A stretch of 64,000 nucleotides of DNA from Paenibacillus sp. FSL H7-0326 (GCF_001955535.1 NZ_MPVN01000001.1:62001-126000), one strand, 5' to 3'; shown: positions 1 through 8,268, numbered from the stretch's first letter. Made by a program: numbers and translations. Notes: generated by a model not told the origin, from the sequence alone.

Positions 1-254
1 GGCAAAGCCAGGTTCATTACGATATCCGGTTTAACTTCGTTTATTAGAGCAATGAGTTCATCTACGTTGTTCGCATCGACTTGAGCTGTCGTAATTTTCG
101 TTTTTCCGCCATCCAATTTTGCTTTCAGCTCATCACATTTCGATTTGGTACGGCTCGCAATACAAATTTCTTCGAATACTTCACTGTTCTGAACACATTT
201 GTGTGCTGCTACGGATGCTACGCCGCCGGCGCCAATAATAAGTGCTTTTCCCAT
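1..254 (-). CDS. Saccharopine dehydrogenase-family protein (carboxynorspermidine synthase-like), partial
   Basis: Only the N-terminal 84 or so residues lie in the window; the gene runs off the left edge. The protein opens with MGKALIIGAGGVAS, a Rossmann NAD(P)-binding turn, followed by CIASRT and later VKPDIVMNLAL. This is the pattern of saccharopine dehydrogenase-like enzymes, especially carboxynorspermidine synthase, which reductively joins aspartate semialdehyde to a diamine in the alternative spermidine pathway. I start at the ATG at 254 because AGGAG lies 8 bases upstream; an ATG at 260 sits only 2 bases from it. A partner decarboxylase (nspC) would be expected outside the window. The exact substrate is inferred, not shown. 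Confidence 0.8.
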   Translation of the reverse strand, partial: MGKALIIGAGGVASVAAHKCVQNSEVFEEICIASRTKSKCDELKAKLDGGKTKITTAQVDANNVDELIALINEVKPDIVMNLAL

Positions 255-369
255 TCTCATATCTCCTAACAAATTAAATTTTCAAGCCGTATTTAGTACA
301 CCCACCAAAACCAGCTGAATGTATGCCACTTGCGAAATTTGCAAGAAAAGTATGTTACTCATAGCTTCT

Positions 370-421
370 CAAAACAAAAAAGCAAGTGTAAAAATCGCAT
401 AATTGCGCATCACACTTGCTT
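370..421 (-). terminator. Intrinsic terminator
   Basis: Arms 380-389 and 412-421 form a perfect 10-bp stem (AAGCAAGTGT with ACACTTGCTT). On the minus strand the stem is followed by TTTTTTGTTTT. It sits more than 100 bases before the dehydrogenase start, so it ends either an upstream transcript or a leader RNA. Confidence 0.75.
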
Positions 422-435
422 ACGATATATCGTAA
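420..435. repeat. Perfect 16-base palindrome
   Basis: TTACGATA followed directly by TATCGTAA. It abuts the terminator stem. It could be an operator half-hidden in a leader or simply an extension of the terminator fold. No partner regulator is visible nearby. Confidence 0.5.
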
Positions 436-574
436 ATATTAAATAAGCATAATTACTCCATAACCATCTGGGATGGTCACATGAACATGAGAAGGCTCAT
501 TCATATTTATGAGTATATCAATAATGGATCAGAGTCTGTCAGCAAATAATTACTTTTTCCACTCTTATTGACCG

Positions 575-765
575 TTTCACAAGTTGATGTGCAGTGCACA
601 GGTTGTAAAGTAACCAACTTATAAAATTTGAGCTTTTAACTCAATCAATAAGGCAACGAAAGTTGCCGATCGGCATTTGACCCGGCTGTCCGTGTGGCCT
701 TAACGTCCTACCTTTATCGCAGGAGTGGTCAAAATTATCTGCTGGAAAGATCCGTTACGATAATT
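575..765. ncRNA. Candidate structured RNA (orientation unsure, minus strand favoured)
   Basis: Several inverted repeats are nested in under 200 bases: GGCAAC-GAAA-GTTGCC at 652-667; TTTGACC (676-682) with GGTCAAA (727-733); TCCT with AGGA inside that pair; AATTATC (733-739) with GATAATT (759-765); and GTGCA-G-TGCAC near 587-597. On the minus strand the segment GTAGGACGTTAAGGCCAC followed by GACAGCCGGGTC recalls the core of GEMM (cyclic-di-GMP-I) riboswitches, but the usual second hairpin between these blocks is missing. I therefore do not assign a family. The gene that would lie downstream on that strand is the dehydrogenase at 254, beyond a terminator. Confidence 0.35.
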
Positions 766-896
766 AGCTTTCCATTTCACGCAAGGACTACAATAACAGA
801 TGTCATAAACGAATTCAAGAGTTTTCTAGAAAAAAAACAAAATGATTTTATATTGCGCTGATTACCTAATAATCCTTCATATCTAAATCTCGGAGA

Positions 897-1889
897 TTAG
901 TTAAACACGGAATCGGGAACATAATATACTTTTTGTGTATTTGTCTTGTTAACCGGATCGGGAACGATCGTAAAATAGACATTGCCGTTCTTCGTCTGAA
1001 CCCCTTCAATCTCGTGGTTGCCTACATTTGTAATGTTCACGAGTGTTTTAAAGGTACCTGAGCTCGAAATCATCGCAATTTGAGGCGTATCTCCCTCAGC
1101 TCCACCCGATGTGTAAATCTCTGTACTGCCCAGCATATCTGCTCCCTGAAAAGAACCATTCGGCCGGATAATGCCGCTTCCCGATTGAGTAAAGCTGCTG
1201 ACACACGCACTCACTGCTGCGGCGCTGTCCATCCGTACCTGCTCATTGCTGTCTAGAAGCTGGTTCAGTTTAGCCGTGTCATAAATCGACCATGTCACGG
1301 TACCTTCAGCGGTCTGGACTCGGAAGAACGTATGTGTACTGTTGCCGCCTCCATCAACACGGTAAGTGTCTCCTAATCTAGAGCCGGTTTTATTCGCATA
1401 ATTCATGTAAGTAAACCGGCGCAGATCCGTATAATCCACCGTGGTTCCTGCGGCATACTTAAGTCTTGCGACTTGCAGTGACCAGTAATAAGACGTGGAG
1501 GCATCTGCTTTTGAGCTGAAATAGAAGTAATTCTCCCCATTGTACGTATACATGTCCAGCGTTTGACAATGGCCGGTGTTCGTTACCGTCATTTCGTCCA
1601 CATAATTCGCGTCTGTGCCATCGATAAGCAGTCTTGACAGATAGCAAGTGCCCTGTGAACGCTGGGTTACATATAGATACTTGTCAGCAATATAAGCTTT
1701 TTGTACAACGACGTTATGCTTCAGTCCCTTAAGATTGTACGCCAGCTGAGCTGATGCATTAACTGTCTTCTGTGGTGATGCAGCCTGTGCTGGCAATATG
1801 GTCATACTGAACATGATGCAGGCAAGAACCAGAGATACCCATAATTTCATACTTCCCTTCGGCTTCTTTAACATGTGCGACTTGAACAT
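897..1889 (-). CDS. Helveticin J-like class III bacteriocin family protein, secreted
   Basis: This 330-residue protein has a Sec signal peptide (basic start, hydrophobic core near residues 14-32, cleavage at about PAQAA). The mature part resembles the helveticin J family: runs such as YVTQRSQGTCYLSRL, NTGHCQTLDMYTYNG and RVDGGGNSTHTFFRVQ are typical. Helveticin J is a large heat-labile bacteriocin of lactobacilli, but homologues in other bacteria are mostly untested, so antibacterial activity is inferred. Start chosen at ATG 1889, with GGAGG 6 bases upstream; the frame stays open to 1967 but that extension lacks a ribosome site and would bury the signal peptide. No immunity gene is recognisable beside it. 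Confidence 0.75.
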   Translation of the reverse strand: MFKSHMLKKPKGSMKLWVSLVLACIMFSMTILPAQAASPQKTVNASAQLAYNLKGLKHNVVVQKAYIADKYLYVTQRSQGTCYLSRLLIDGTDANYVDEMTVTNTGHCQTLDMYTYNGENYFYFSSKADASTSYYWSLQVARLKYAAGTTVDYTDLRRFTYMNYANKTGSRLGDTYRVDGGGNSTHTFFRVQTAEGTVTWSIYDTAKLNQLLDSNEQVRMDSAAAVSACVSSFTQSGSGIIRPNGSFQGADMLGSTEIYTSGGAEGDTPQIAMISSSGTFKTLVNITNVGNHEIEGVQTKNGNVYFTIVPDPVNKTNTQKVYYVPDSVFN

Positions 1890-1916
1890 AGTACACCTCC
1901 ATTTAATGTGAGGATA

Positions 1917-1948
1917 GCTCGTCCAGCAGCATGCTCGTCCAGCAGCAT
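1917..1948. repeat. Two exact tandem copies of a 16-base unit
   Basis: GCTCGTCCAGCAGCAT occurs at 1917-1932 and again at 1933-1948, just upstream of the ribosome site of the helveticin-like gene, within its 5' leader or promoter. Confidence 0.9.
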
Positions 1949-2083
1949 GTATGAGAATATCAGACATAGAAGTTATGGATCAGCTATCCAGTTAACACTA
2001 TGTTCTGCTTATGTTTTCCGAATTCCTGTTTTATGTAAATTATGGGTTTAACTTCCTGTCAACTGCATGATATCTTGAATTCC

Positions 2084-2296
2084 TTAAACGAAGAAAAAGT
2101 CCAGAATGTTAGAGCCCTGCGAGGCTTTCTTGTTGTAAAATTCGGAATATCCGCAATTGTTGCAGAACACGACGATAAATTGATTGTTTTGAATATCAAA
2201 CATCTTAGACAATCCTGTTCCCGTCATGGCTACTTCTTTACTGTCCGCGTCTCTACTTCCACATTTAATACAGCCTTTATTATTGTTCATGTTCAT
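2084..2296 (-). CDS. Small zinc-ribbon protein
   Basis: A 70-residue protein with two CxxC knuckles, CIKC near residue 9 and CNNC near residue 46, spaced as in the small zinc-ribbon proteins predicted to bind nucleic acid. Nothing else is present, so the role is unknown. GGAGG lies 4 bases before ATG 2296 and 10 bases before a second in-frame ATG at 2290; either could be used. The esterase gene upstream (2989) reads in the opposite order, ending at 2333 only 36 bases away, so the zinc-ribbon gene may be its operon partner. Confidence 0.7.
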   Translation of the reverse strand: MNMNNNKGCIKCGSRDADSKEVAMTGTGLSKMFDIQNNQFIVVFCNNCGYSEFYNKKASQGSNILDFFFV

Positions 2297-2332
2297 ACAG
2301 CCTCCTAATTTTAAAATTTAGATCTGTCATTG

Positions 2333-2989
2333 TTACTCAATTGCATACTCGCTCTGCTGAACGACCTTTAGCCATTCATTTGCAATAAGCTGGTGTCCCG
2401 CAGTTGTCGGATGAATACCATCCCACACCCAATATGCTGTATCTGCTCGGTTCGCTGCTTGATTGAAGGTATCCTGCAAAGGTACGAAAAGGGTATTGTA
2501 ATCTTCTGTTAATTGCCGGACGATCCTACGGTACTCGCCTATTATTGAGCTCCACTCGCTCCAATCTTTTTCCGTTGCTTCTGAATGCATTACAAACGGC
2601 TCGCATAACACAATCCCTGTATCTGGCAATACATCGCGTGTCTCGTCCAGCAGCTGTCGATAGATTCGCTCATACCGGTCTGTAGCCCCGCGAGCACTGC
2701 CTGTAATGATGCTGTTTGCATCGTTTACGCCAACTAGCAGACTAATCAGATCAGGCTGTAAGCTGATTGCATCCTCATTCAATCTGGCATAAACGTCAGA
2801 TACGCGATTACCGCTGACCCCTCTATTCATAAAATATGGCTGAGACTCTGCATACTGTGAACCGAGCTGTGCAGCTATAATATATACATATCCATGTCCC
2901 AGTATGTGGTTTGGATCAAGGTTCCGCCCCCAGTTACCGTCGGTTATCGAATCGCCTTGAAACAAAATTTTTCTTCGCTTGTTCTCCAT
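2333..2989 (-). CDS. SGNH/GDSL-family hydrolase
   Basis: A 218-residue protein without signal peptide. The nucleophile block GDSITDG is at about residue 12, the oxyanion block GVNDAN is near residue 86, and the catalytic Asp-His pair lies in WDGIHPTTAGH near the C-terminus, so all four SGNH blocks are present. Such enzymes remove acetyl or other acyl groups from sugars or lipids; many Paenibacillus relatives are carbohydrate esterases, but the substrate cannot be read from the sequence. ATG 2989 follows GGAG by 8 bases; an upstream start at 3013 lacks this. Confidence 0.85.
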   Translation of the reverse strand: MENKRRKILFQGDSITDGNWGRNLDPNHILGHGYVYIIAAQLGSQYAESQPYFMNRGVSGNRVSDVYARLNEDAISLQPDLISLLVGVNDANSIITGSARGATDRYERIYRQLLDETRDVLPDTGIVLCEPFVMHSEATEKDWSEWSSIIGEYRRIVRQLTEDYNTLFVPLQDTFNQAANRADTAYWVWDGIHPTTAGHQLIANEWLKVVQQSEYAIE

Positions 2990-3184
2990 CCTATTCACTC
3001 CGCTCCGCCTCAAGATGTAATACGCTTTCCATTGTCCTCTTCATTGTACATAAAGGTCATTTATCCTGCCTAGCCTGTATGTCGTTAACATGAATCGAGT
3101 TCCTGCTTAATTCTGCGATGACATATCGGTGTTACAGTTGGGTTGTACGCACACACATTGATAACACAAAGGATGATTAGACAT

Positions 3185-3814
3185 ATGGGAATTCACACTT
3201 ACTTCCGTTCACTGAACGATCTTGAGCGCATCATACGCACACCTGGCAAGTTTAAATTTGAAGAGCACAGCGTGTCAGCGCATTCCTGGAAGGTAGTGCA
3301 ATATGCCAAGACCTTGGCTGACATCGAGGAGCAGCATGGAGTCCACGTAGATTGGAAAAAGCTATACGAGATTACAAGCAGCCATGACTATGGCGAAATT
3401 TTTATCGGCGATATTAAGACCCCTGTCAAGCACTACTCTCTAGAGCTCCGCGCCATGCTGCAGCAGGTAGAAGAAGGCATGGTTCAGCACTTTATCGAGG
3501 AAAATATTCCCGAGGAATTTAAGTCGATCTTCCGCAGACAGCTTCGTGAAGGCAAAGACAATTCTGTTGAAGGGCTAATCCTAGAGGTGGCAGACAAGCT
3601 CGATCAGGTATATGAAGCGTTTGTAGAATTGCAAAGAGGTAACACAGAGAAGGAATTTGTTGCGATGTATCGCAATGCCATTGTGAAGATTAAGAATATC
3701 GACCTGCACTGTGTTCGTTATTTTCTGGAGCAGATCCTCCCCGACATTATCGACGAATGTATGACCTCCCCTTATGATATTAAGCAGATCACGAAGGAAG
3801 CCCTCGCGCAATGA
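3185..3814 (+). CDS. HD-domain protein, YfbR-like 5'-nucleotidase family
   Basis: A 209-residue cytoplasmic protein with the metal-binding HD pattern: His in EEHSVSAHSW (about residue 28), the His-Asp pair in SSHDYGE (about 71) and a distal Asp in EVADKLDQ. YfbR enzymes dephosphorylate deoxyribonucleoside 5'-monophosphates. The start is taken at MGIHTYFRSL, where family members begin; AAGGA lies 11 bases upstream, and longer starts at 3143 or 3173 add unrelated residues. It is transcribed towards the methyltransferase gene and shares its terminator region. Confidence 0.8.
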   Translation: MGIHTYFRSLNDLERIIRTPGKFKFEEHSVSAHSWKVVQYAKTLADIEEQHGVHVDWKKLYEITSSHDYGEIFIGDIKTPVKHYSLELRAMLQQVEEGMVQHFIEENIPEEFKSIFRRQLREGKDNSVEGLILEVADKLDQVYEAFVELQRGNTEKEFVAMYRNAIVKIKNIDLHCVRYFLEQILPDIIDECMTSPYDIKQITKEALAQ

Positions 3815-3860
3815 AACCTCACCGAGCAATTAAACACCTCGTAAGCTTGTTTTCATGAAC

Positions 3861-3888
3861 AAAAAAGCCGCGAAATCGCGACTTTTCA
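3861..3888. terminator. Bidirectional terminator between convergent genes
   Basis: A stem of CGCGA paired with TCGCG, extended by A/T pairs, is flanked by AAAAAAG on one side and CTTTTC on the other, between the HD gene (+) and the methyltransferase gene (-). The T-tract is stronger on the minus strand. Confidence 0.75.
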
Positions 3889-3942
3889 AATACCTTTAAA
3901 CTCAATATAATCGAATATGCAAAATTCTAATATATTGATTCC

Positions 3943-4686
3943 CTATTGCTTGATGGCTGCAATCCGCAGTCTGCTGATGTCGATCATCCAATGACCATCC
4001 TTGTATAGCTCAGACCTCACTCGTTCTTCCACAGCATCATATATGAGTGCTTGGTGTTCAGCCGTAACCCCCCGGAATAGATAAGAAGAGAAGTTATCCA
4101 TCCAGTTCCGAATCCCTAATCCCCCTTTTAACGTAGATTTACTGTCCATATGCTGAGCAAAAATGACCTTGAATCCCGTTTGCTCCAGCAGACTGGAATA
4201 TTCACCGATCGTAGGATGATACCAAGGGTTTCTTCCCTCCCACTCGTATCCATACTGTTCCAGCTCTGCTCTGATTGCAGTCAGTATAATAGCGATATTA
4301 CCGCTTGCCGCGAATTCCGCCACGAATCTGCCGCCATTCCGAAGGGCAGACCCGATGGAGCTGACGACTGCAGGCGCATCCTTGATCCAGTGCAGCACGG
4401 CATTCGAAAATACAGCATCATATAGAATTTCAGTTTTATAATACCGAGCATCTTCAACCGATAGCTGCAGTTCAGGATAATTTAGCTTAGCCTTCGCTAT
4501 GATTTCCTCTGAGGCATCAATGCCTGTTGGAATCGCGCCAGCAGCCGCAATCTTGGCCGTTAAATTCCCATTTCCGCAGCCTACGTCCAGTATTCGCTCT
4601 CCGGCTGCAGGCTGCAGCAAGGAGATCAGATCTTTGTTCTGGGGTCCAGTATGATTAGCCTGGTTCGTAGAAGCTTCAATATTCAT
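3943..4686 (-). CDS. Class I SAM-dependent methyltransferase
   Basis: A 247-residue protein with the SAM-binding motif ILDVGCGNGNL near residue 34, the acidic end of strand 2 (GIDAS), and NAVLHWIKD near residue 94, typical of the trans-aconitate methyltransferase (Tam)-like group. The methyl acceptor cannot be told. GAGGAG sits 9 bases before ATG 4686. A palindrome (4714-4736) matching the two sites in front of the flavoprotein gene lies in its promoter region, so it is probably in the same Rrf2 regulon as the genes at 4883-6265. Confidence 0.85.
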   Translation of the reverse strand: MNIEASTNQANHTGPQNKDLISLLQPAAGERILDVGCGNGNLTAKIAAAGAIPTGIDASEEIIAKAKLNYPELQLSVEDARYYKTEILYDAVFSNAVLHWIKDAPAVVSSIGSALRNGGRFVAEFAASGNIAIILTAIRAELEQYGYEWEGRNPWYHPTIGEYSSLLEQTGFKVIFAQHMDSKSTLKGGLGIRNWMDNFSSYLFRGVTAEHQALIYDAVEERVRSELYKDGHWMIDISRLRIAAIKQ

Positions 4687-4713
4687 TGACTCATCTCCTC
4701 TTATTGAAAGTGT

Positions 4714-4736
4714 TTATAGATATATAATATCTCTAA
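4714..4736. promoter_or_regulatory. Putative Rrf2-family operator (site 1)
   Basis: TTATAGATAT-ATA-ATATCTCTAA, a 10-3-10 inverted repeat with one mismatch, about 30 bases before the methyltransferase start. It matches the two sites near 6300 and 6420. Confidence 0.65.
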
Positions 4737-4882
4737 TATGACGTTAGTGCATCCATCTTATGCAGCAAAGGTAGAAAGCTCGGTAGGAACTGTCTACCAT
4801 GTAAGCATGTGAAATGTGAAATGTACAATCTTCATTCACCACGCGTTTTCTATTTTTCGCACAGTAGGAATGAATTCTTCCT

Positions 4883-5296
4883 TTAACTTTTTACTTGAAG
4901 CTTCTTCGCAAGACTGGATATGGTCTGACTTCTCAGATGTTCTTCCATTTTGCCCTCTGCTTCCAGCACAACCTGCTGAATCAAGCACTCGGATCCATGG
5001 TTTAGATTACATTCGAACAAGGAGGTCGTTCCTTCTATAGCATGTATGATATCAAGGAAGGAGATCTCCTCCCAGCCGCGTCTCAAGCTATATCCCCCAT
5101 TCGCACCGGAGACCGATTCAATCATCCCTGCCTTGACCAGCTTCGTCAAAATCTTGGACAAATACGTAGGAGATACCTTCTGCCGCTCAGCCAGCTGCTG
5201 TACACCAACAGGTTTATCCGGGGTAGCCGCTGCTAGAAACAGCATCGTATGCAAAGCGTAATTTGTTGCCTTAGAGTATTTCATATTGCTAATCAT
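4883..5296 (-). CDS. Rrf2-family transcriptional regulator
   Basis: A 137-residue winged-helix protein. The helix-turn-helix QLAERQKVSPTYLSKIL lies near residues 35-51 and the wing NGGYSLRRG near residue 65, both characteristic of the Rrf2 family (IscR, NsrR, CymR). Only two cysteines, nine residues apart (CNLNHGSEC), are in the sensory region, so a three-Cys iron-sulphur site like that of IscR is not complete; redox or ligand sensing remains open. It follows the flavoprotein gene by 42 bases, probably in one operon. Start uncertain: GAGG is 2 bases before ATG 5296 and 14 before ATG 5284. Confidence 0.9.
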   Translation of the reverse strand: MISNMKYSKATNYALHTMLFLAAATPDKPVGVQQLAERQKVSPTYLSKILTKLVKAGMIESVSGANGGYSLRRGWEEISFLDIIHAIEGTTSLFECNLNHGSECLIQQVVLEAEGKMEEHLRSQTISSLAKKLQVKS

Positions 5297-5338
5297 CGCC
5301 TCAATAAAAGATTTAATGAGTCCATAATACCTTTTATT

Positions 5339-6265
5339 TCAAGACAGCGTCAAGAAATCACCATGACTGTCCCAAGTTTCTGTGAGCAGTTCCGAATTAA
5401 TGCCTGCAGCAGCCATGGAACCCATTGAAGCAGCCATGATCAGCTGATACATCTGAGTTGCTGAATCTCCCGCACTATACACTCCGGGCACACTTGTCTT
5501 CCCGAATTTATCTACAACGACCGTTCCATCCTCGGCTGATTCACAGCCTAGAAGCTGAGGAAGGTCAGAGCCAATGCCGAGCTCTGGAGCAAAGAAAATC
5601 CCGGTACAAGGAATCATCGTGCCATCCTCCAAACGGACACCCTTAACCATTCCGTTGATTGAGTCAATCTCAGAGATAGGTGTATCAAATACTGGAATGT
5701 GATGCTTATTCAGTTCTTCTCTGTCCTGAGATGTCAGCTTGTCATCTCCATTCGTACAGATCGTGAAATCTCGAGTCCAGCCGGATAAGGTCTTCGCCAT
5801 ATGCAGTGCCTTGTCATGGCTGACAATAACGACCAGCTTCTGATCTCTAAGCTCCCAGCCATCGCAATAAGGACAGACAAAGGCGCTCTTCCCATATACC
5901 TCTGCCAATCCTTCGATTGGAAGTCGGATATCTCTCTTCCCAACTGCCAGCAGCACCTTCTTAGCATGATAGTCTAACCCTTTATTCGTGGTAATTGTAA
6001 AATCCCCATCCGCTCCACTCGCAGACACGGCTGTGTCTGTGGTGAAAGTTACGCTTGGATACGACTCGATCTGCTCTTTGGCCACACGCCGGAACTCATG
6101 CGGGGTAATTCCATCCCGAGTGAGAAATCCGTGGGAGTGACGAGTGACTCTGTTCCGAGCCTCCTCTGCATCAATAACCATGACCTTCTTTCTTGCCCGG
6201 CCTAACACAAGTGCAGCATTCAAGCCCGCAGGGCCGCCGCCAACAATAATGCAATCATAAGTCAT
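5339..6265 (-). CDS. Thioredoxin-reductase-like FAD/NAD(P)-dependent oxidoreductase
   Basis: A 308-residue flavoprotein. The FAD-binding GGGPAGLNAAL is at residues 9-19, the redox pair CPYC at about residue 134, and the second FAD motif with GVYSAGDSA near residue 262, in the order and size of low-molecular-weight thioredoxin reductases. The NAD(P) domain lacks the usual GxGxxA/G pattern (VSHDKALHMA stands there), which suggests an atypical nucleotide partner or a bacillithiol/glutathione-like role. Two operator-like palindromes lie upstream and an Rrf2 regulator gene follows, suggesting auto-regulated redox stress response. Confidence 0.85.
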   Translation of the reverse strand: MTYDCIIVGGGPAGLNAALVLGRARKKVMVIDAEEARNRVTRHSHGFLTRDGITPHEFRRVAKEQIESYPSVTFTTDTAVSASGADGDFTITTNKGLDYHAKKVLLAVGKRDIRLPIEGLAEVYGKSAFVCPYCDGWELRDQKLVVIVSHDKALHMAKTLSGWTRDFTICTNGDDKLTSQDREELNKHHIPVFDTPISEIDSINGMVKGVRLEDGTMIPCTGIFFAPELGIGSDLPQLLGCESAEDGTVVVDKFGKTSVPGVYSAGDSATQMYQLIMAASMGSMAAAGINSELLTETWDSHGDFLTLS

Positions 6266-6295
6266 AGATCTAAATCCCCTCTCTAAGTATAAGAT

Positions 6296-6320
6296 ATTAT
6301 AGATATTTTATATCTATAAT
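6296..6320. promoter_or_regulatory. Putative Rrf2-family operator (site 2)
   Basis: Perfect inverted repeat with 11-base arms and a TTT spacer (core TTATAGATAT-TTT-ATATCTATAA), 31 bases before the flavoprotein start. On the minus strand a TTGCAC box precedes it, so the palindrome would cover the promoter core. Confidence 0.75.
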
Positions 6321-6416
6321 TAGTGCAAAAAAATGGTCGTAGAGATGCTTACTAACTCACTCGATGCTTTTAGAATAAAGATCATGCACATTCTTGGTTT
6401 TCCACAAACTTAGTTA

Positions 6417-6439
6417 TCATAGATATGATGTGTCTATAA
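6417..6439. promoter_or_regulatory. Putative Rrf2-family operator (site 3)
   Basis: TCATAGATAT-GAT-GTGTCTATAA, a weaker match to the same 10-3-10 pattern, about 98 bases upstream of site 2. An outer repeat (AGTTAT with ATAACT) extends the dyad. Confidence 0.55.
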
Positions 6440-6521
6440 TAACTCTAATTATACGTTTTTACAAGTGTGATTTTTCACCTTAAGGTTAAATAGATGTTTT
6501 CAAGCGACTCTCAAATCCACA

Positions 6522-6564
6522 TAAAAACGCCACCTCCACTTGATTCTTCAAGAAGAAATGGCGT
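6522..6564 (-). terminator. Terminator of the catalase gene
   Basis: ACGCCA (6559-6564 on the minus strand) pairs with TGGCGT (6527-6532) and is followed by TTTTA. A second small stem is nested in the loop. It lies 55 bases past the catalase stop. Confidence 0.65.
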
Positions 6565-6618
6565 CTCTATTTAGCTTAATCCTTCTGACGATCTGTCAAC
6601 GGAATATTCCATTACAAA

Positions 6619-8268
6619 TCAATAAGGATCTGCCTCATGGCTCTTCTTCACCGCATCCTTGGTTGCTTGGTTTGCTGCTAGTGAGCCTTGTCCATATTTC
6701 GAAGAGCCTGATTCACGGCCAGGAAGCTTGCCTTCCTGCTCCATCTCACGCAGCTCTTTGACTTTCTTCTCAATGCCTTCTCTTACACGTCGGCCATAAT
6801 CCTCATCTGCCTGCGTAAAATGCTCGATCATCGCCGTTTGAATTCTCGGGTCACATACCGCGAGCGCTTCAGACAGGTTCTTGATCAATTCATCACGTTC
6901 CCAGTCCTCAAAGCTGCGATACGTCTCCCCTGCCTGACCGTAGTTGTTAGGACGATCAATCGGCTCGCTCATCGCTGCAGCATTATACGTCGGACGGTGC
7001 TGAGGATGACCTTCTCTGCTCGCTTCCTGATACCCGCCGATCATGGACGGTTCATAGTTGATATGTGGGTTAGCTCCGGATTCCTTCGGATCACGGATAT
7101 CCATCTGTCCGCGATGCTGATTCGTGCGAACCTCCGTTTTCGGTGCATTTACCGGGAGCTTAAGATAATTCGCACCTACACGATATCGCTGAGTATCGGA
7201 GTAGGAGAAGGTACGGCCTTGCAGCATTTTATCATCGGAGAAGTCCATGCCGTCTACCAGCACGCCCGTACCGAATGCGGCTTGTTCAATCTCCGCGTGA
7301 AAGTCTACCGGATTACGATCCAGTACCATACGGCCTACCGGAAGCCACGGGAATTTATCTTCTGGCCACAGCTTCGTATCATCCAGCGGATCAAAGTCCA
7401 GCTCAGGATGATAGTCATCCTCCATGATCTGTACGAACAGCTCCCATTCAGGATAGTCGCCTCGTTCGATGGCTTCATACAAGTCTTGAGTTGCGTGACC
7501 GACGTTCTTCGCCTGAATCGAATCGGCTTCCTCCTGGGTCAGGTTGCGAATCCCTTGTTTCGGCTCCCAGTGATATTTTACAAGCACAGCCTCGCCTTGA
7601 TCGTTGACCCATTTATAAGTATTAACCCCTGAGCCTTGCATATGGCGATATGTAGCCGGTATGCCCCATGGAGAGAACAGGAATGTGATCATATGCGTCG
7701 CTTCAGGCGAGCGCGATACAAAGTCAAACATCCGCTGAGGATGAGAGACGTTAGAAGCAGGGTCCGCCTTAAATGCGTGAATCATATCAGGAAACTTCAT
7801 AGCATCTCGGATAAAGAAGATCTTCAGGTTGTTACCCACGAGATCCCAGTTTCCGTCTTCCGTATACATTTTGACTGCAAATCCGCGGGGATCGCGTGCT
7901 GTCTCTGGAGAATCCTTCGCTCCTGCAACCGTGGAGAATCGAACCATCAGCGGGGTCTTCTTACCCGCGCCGGAGAATACTTTGGCCCGAGTGTACTTCT
8001 CTACCGGCTCATCTCCAACTTTTCCGTACGTTTCGAAATATCCAAATGCTCCGGTTCCTCTAGCATGCACGACACGCTCAGGTACCTCTTCCCGGTCAAA
8101 ATGAGAAATTTTTTCGATAAAATGATAGTTTTCAAGTGTGGCTGGCCCACGATTACCGATAGTACGAATGTTCTGATTATCCCTTACTGGATGACCTTGC
8201 CGCGTCGTCAGTGTCTCGCGCTGTACATCTTGCTCGCTTGATGCATTCTTGTCCTTGTTCTCTGCCAA
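6619..8268 (-). CDS. Monofunctional haem catalase, long form
   Basis: A 549-residue catalase that splits hydrogen peroxide. The distal active-site block [20 protein letters not shown] is at about residues 56-75, the Asn block [22 protein letters not shown] follows, and the proximal haem-tyrosine block [10 protein letters not shown] is near residue 334. It is longer than the 480-490 residue vegetative KatA type because of a C-terminal charged tail, closer in length to spore-type KatX; which clade it belongs to needs a tree. The start is a TTG at 8268 with GGAGG 8 bases upstream; the frame is open further to an ATG at 8328, but that lacks a ribosome site. Confidence 0.93.
   Translation of the reverse strand: MAENKDKNASSEQDVQRETLTTRQGHPVRDNQNIRTIGNRGPATLENYHFIEKISHFDREEVPERVVHARGTGAFGYFETYGKVGDEPVEKYTRAKVFSGAGKKTPLMVRFSTVAGAKDSPETARDPRGFAVKMYTEDGNWDLVGNNLKIFFIRDAMKFPDMIHAFKADPASNVSHPQRMFDFVSRSPEATHMITFLFSPWGIPATYRHMQGSGVNTYKWVNDQGEAVLVKYHWEPKQGIRNLTQEEADSIQAKNVGHATQDLYEAIERGDYPEWELFVQIMEDDYHPELDFDPLDDTKLWPEDKFPWLPVGRMVLDRNPVDFHAEIEQAAFGTGVLVDGMDFSDDKMLQGRTFSYSDTQRYRVGANYLKLPVNAPKTEVRTNQHRGQMDIRDPKESGANPHINYEPSMIGGYQEASREGHPQHRPTYNAAAMSEPIDRPNNYGQAGETYRSFEDWERDELIKNLSEALAVCDPRIQTAMIEHFTQADEDYGRRVREGIEKKVKELREMEQEGKLPGRESGSSKYGQGSLAANQATKDAVKKSHEADPY

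Larger units (their letters stand above)
255..896. other. Long intergenic stretch with terminator, palindrome and nested inverted repeats
   Basis: No believable gene lies here. Read on the minus strand it holds, in order, a set of nested inverted repeats (about 575-765), a perfect 16-base palindrome (420-435), a hairpin terminator (about 370-421) and the presumed promoter and ribosome site of the dehydrogenase gene that starts at 254. A short minus-strand open frame at 439-504 has no ribosome site and is not called. Confidence 0.6.

Noticed and set aside
439-504. Minus-strand 21-codon frame (starting MNEPSHVHV) before the terminator
   Set aside because: No ribosome site upstream and too short to support; could be chance.
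6820-8241. Two long plus-strand open frames opposite the catalase gene
   Set aside because: They are mirror frames of a strongly conserved coding sequence, with no ribosome sites and no recognisable domains.
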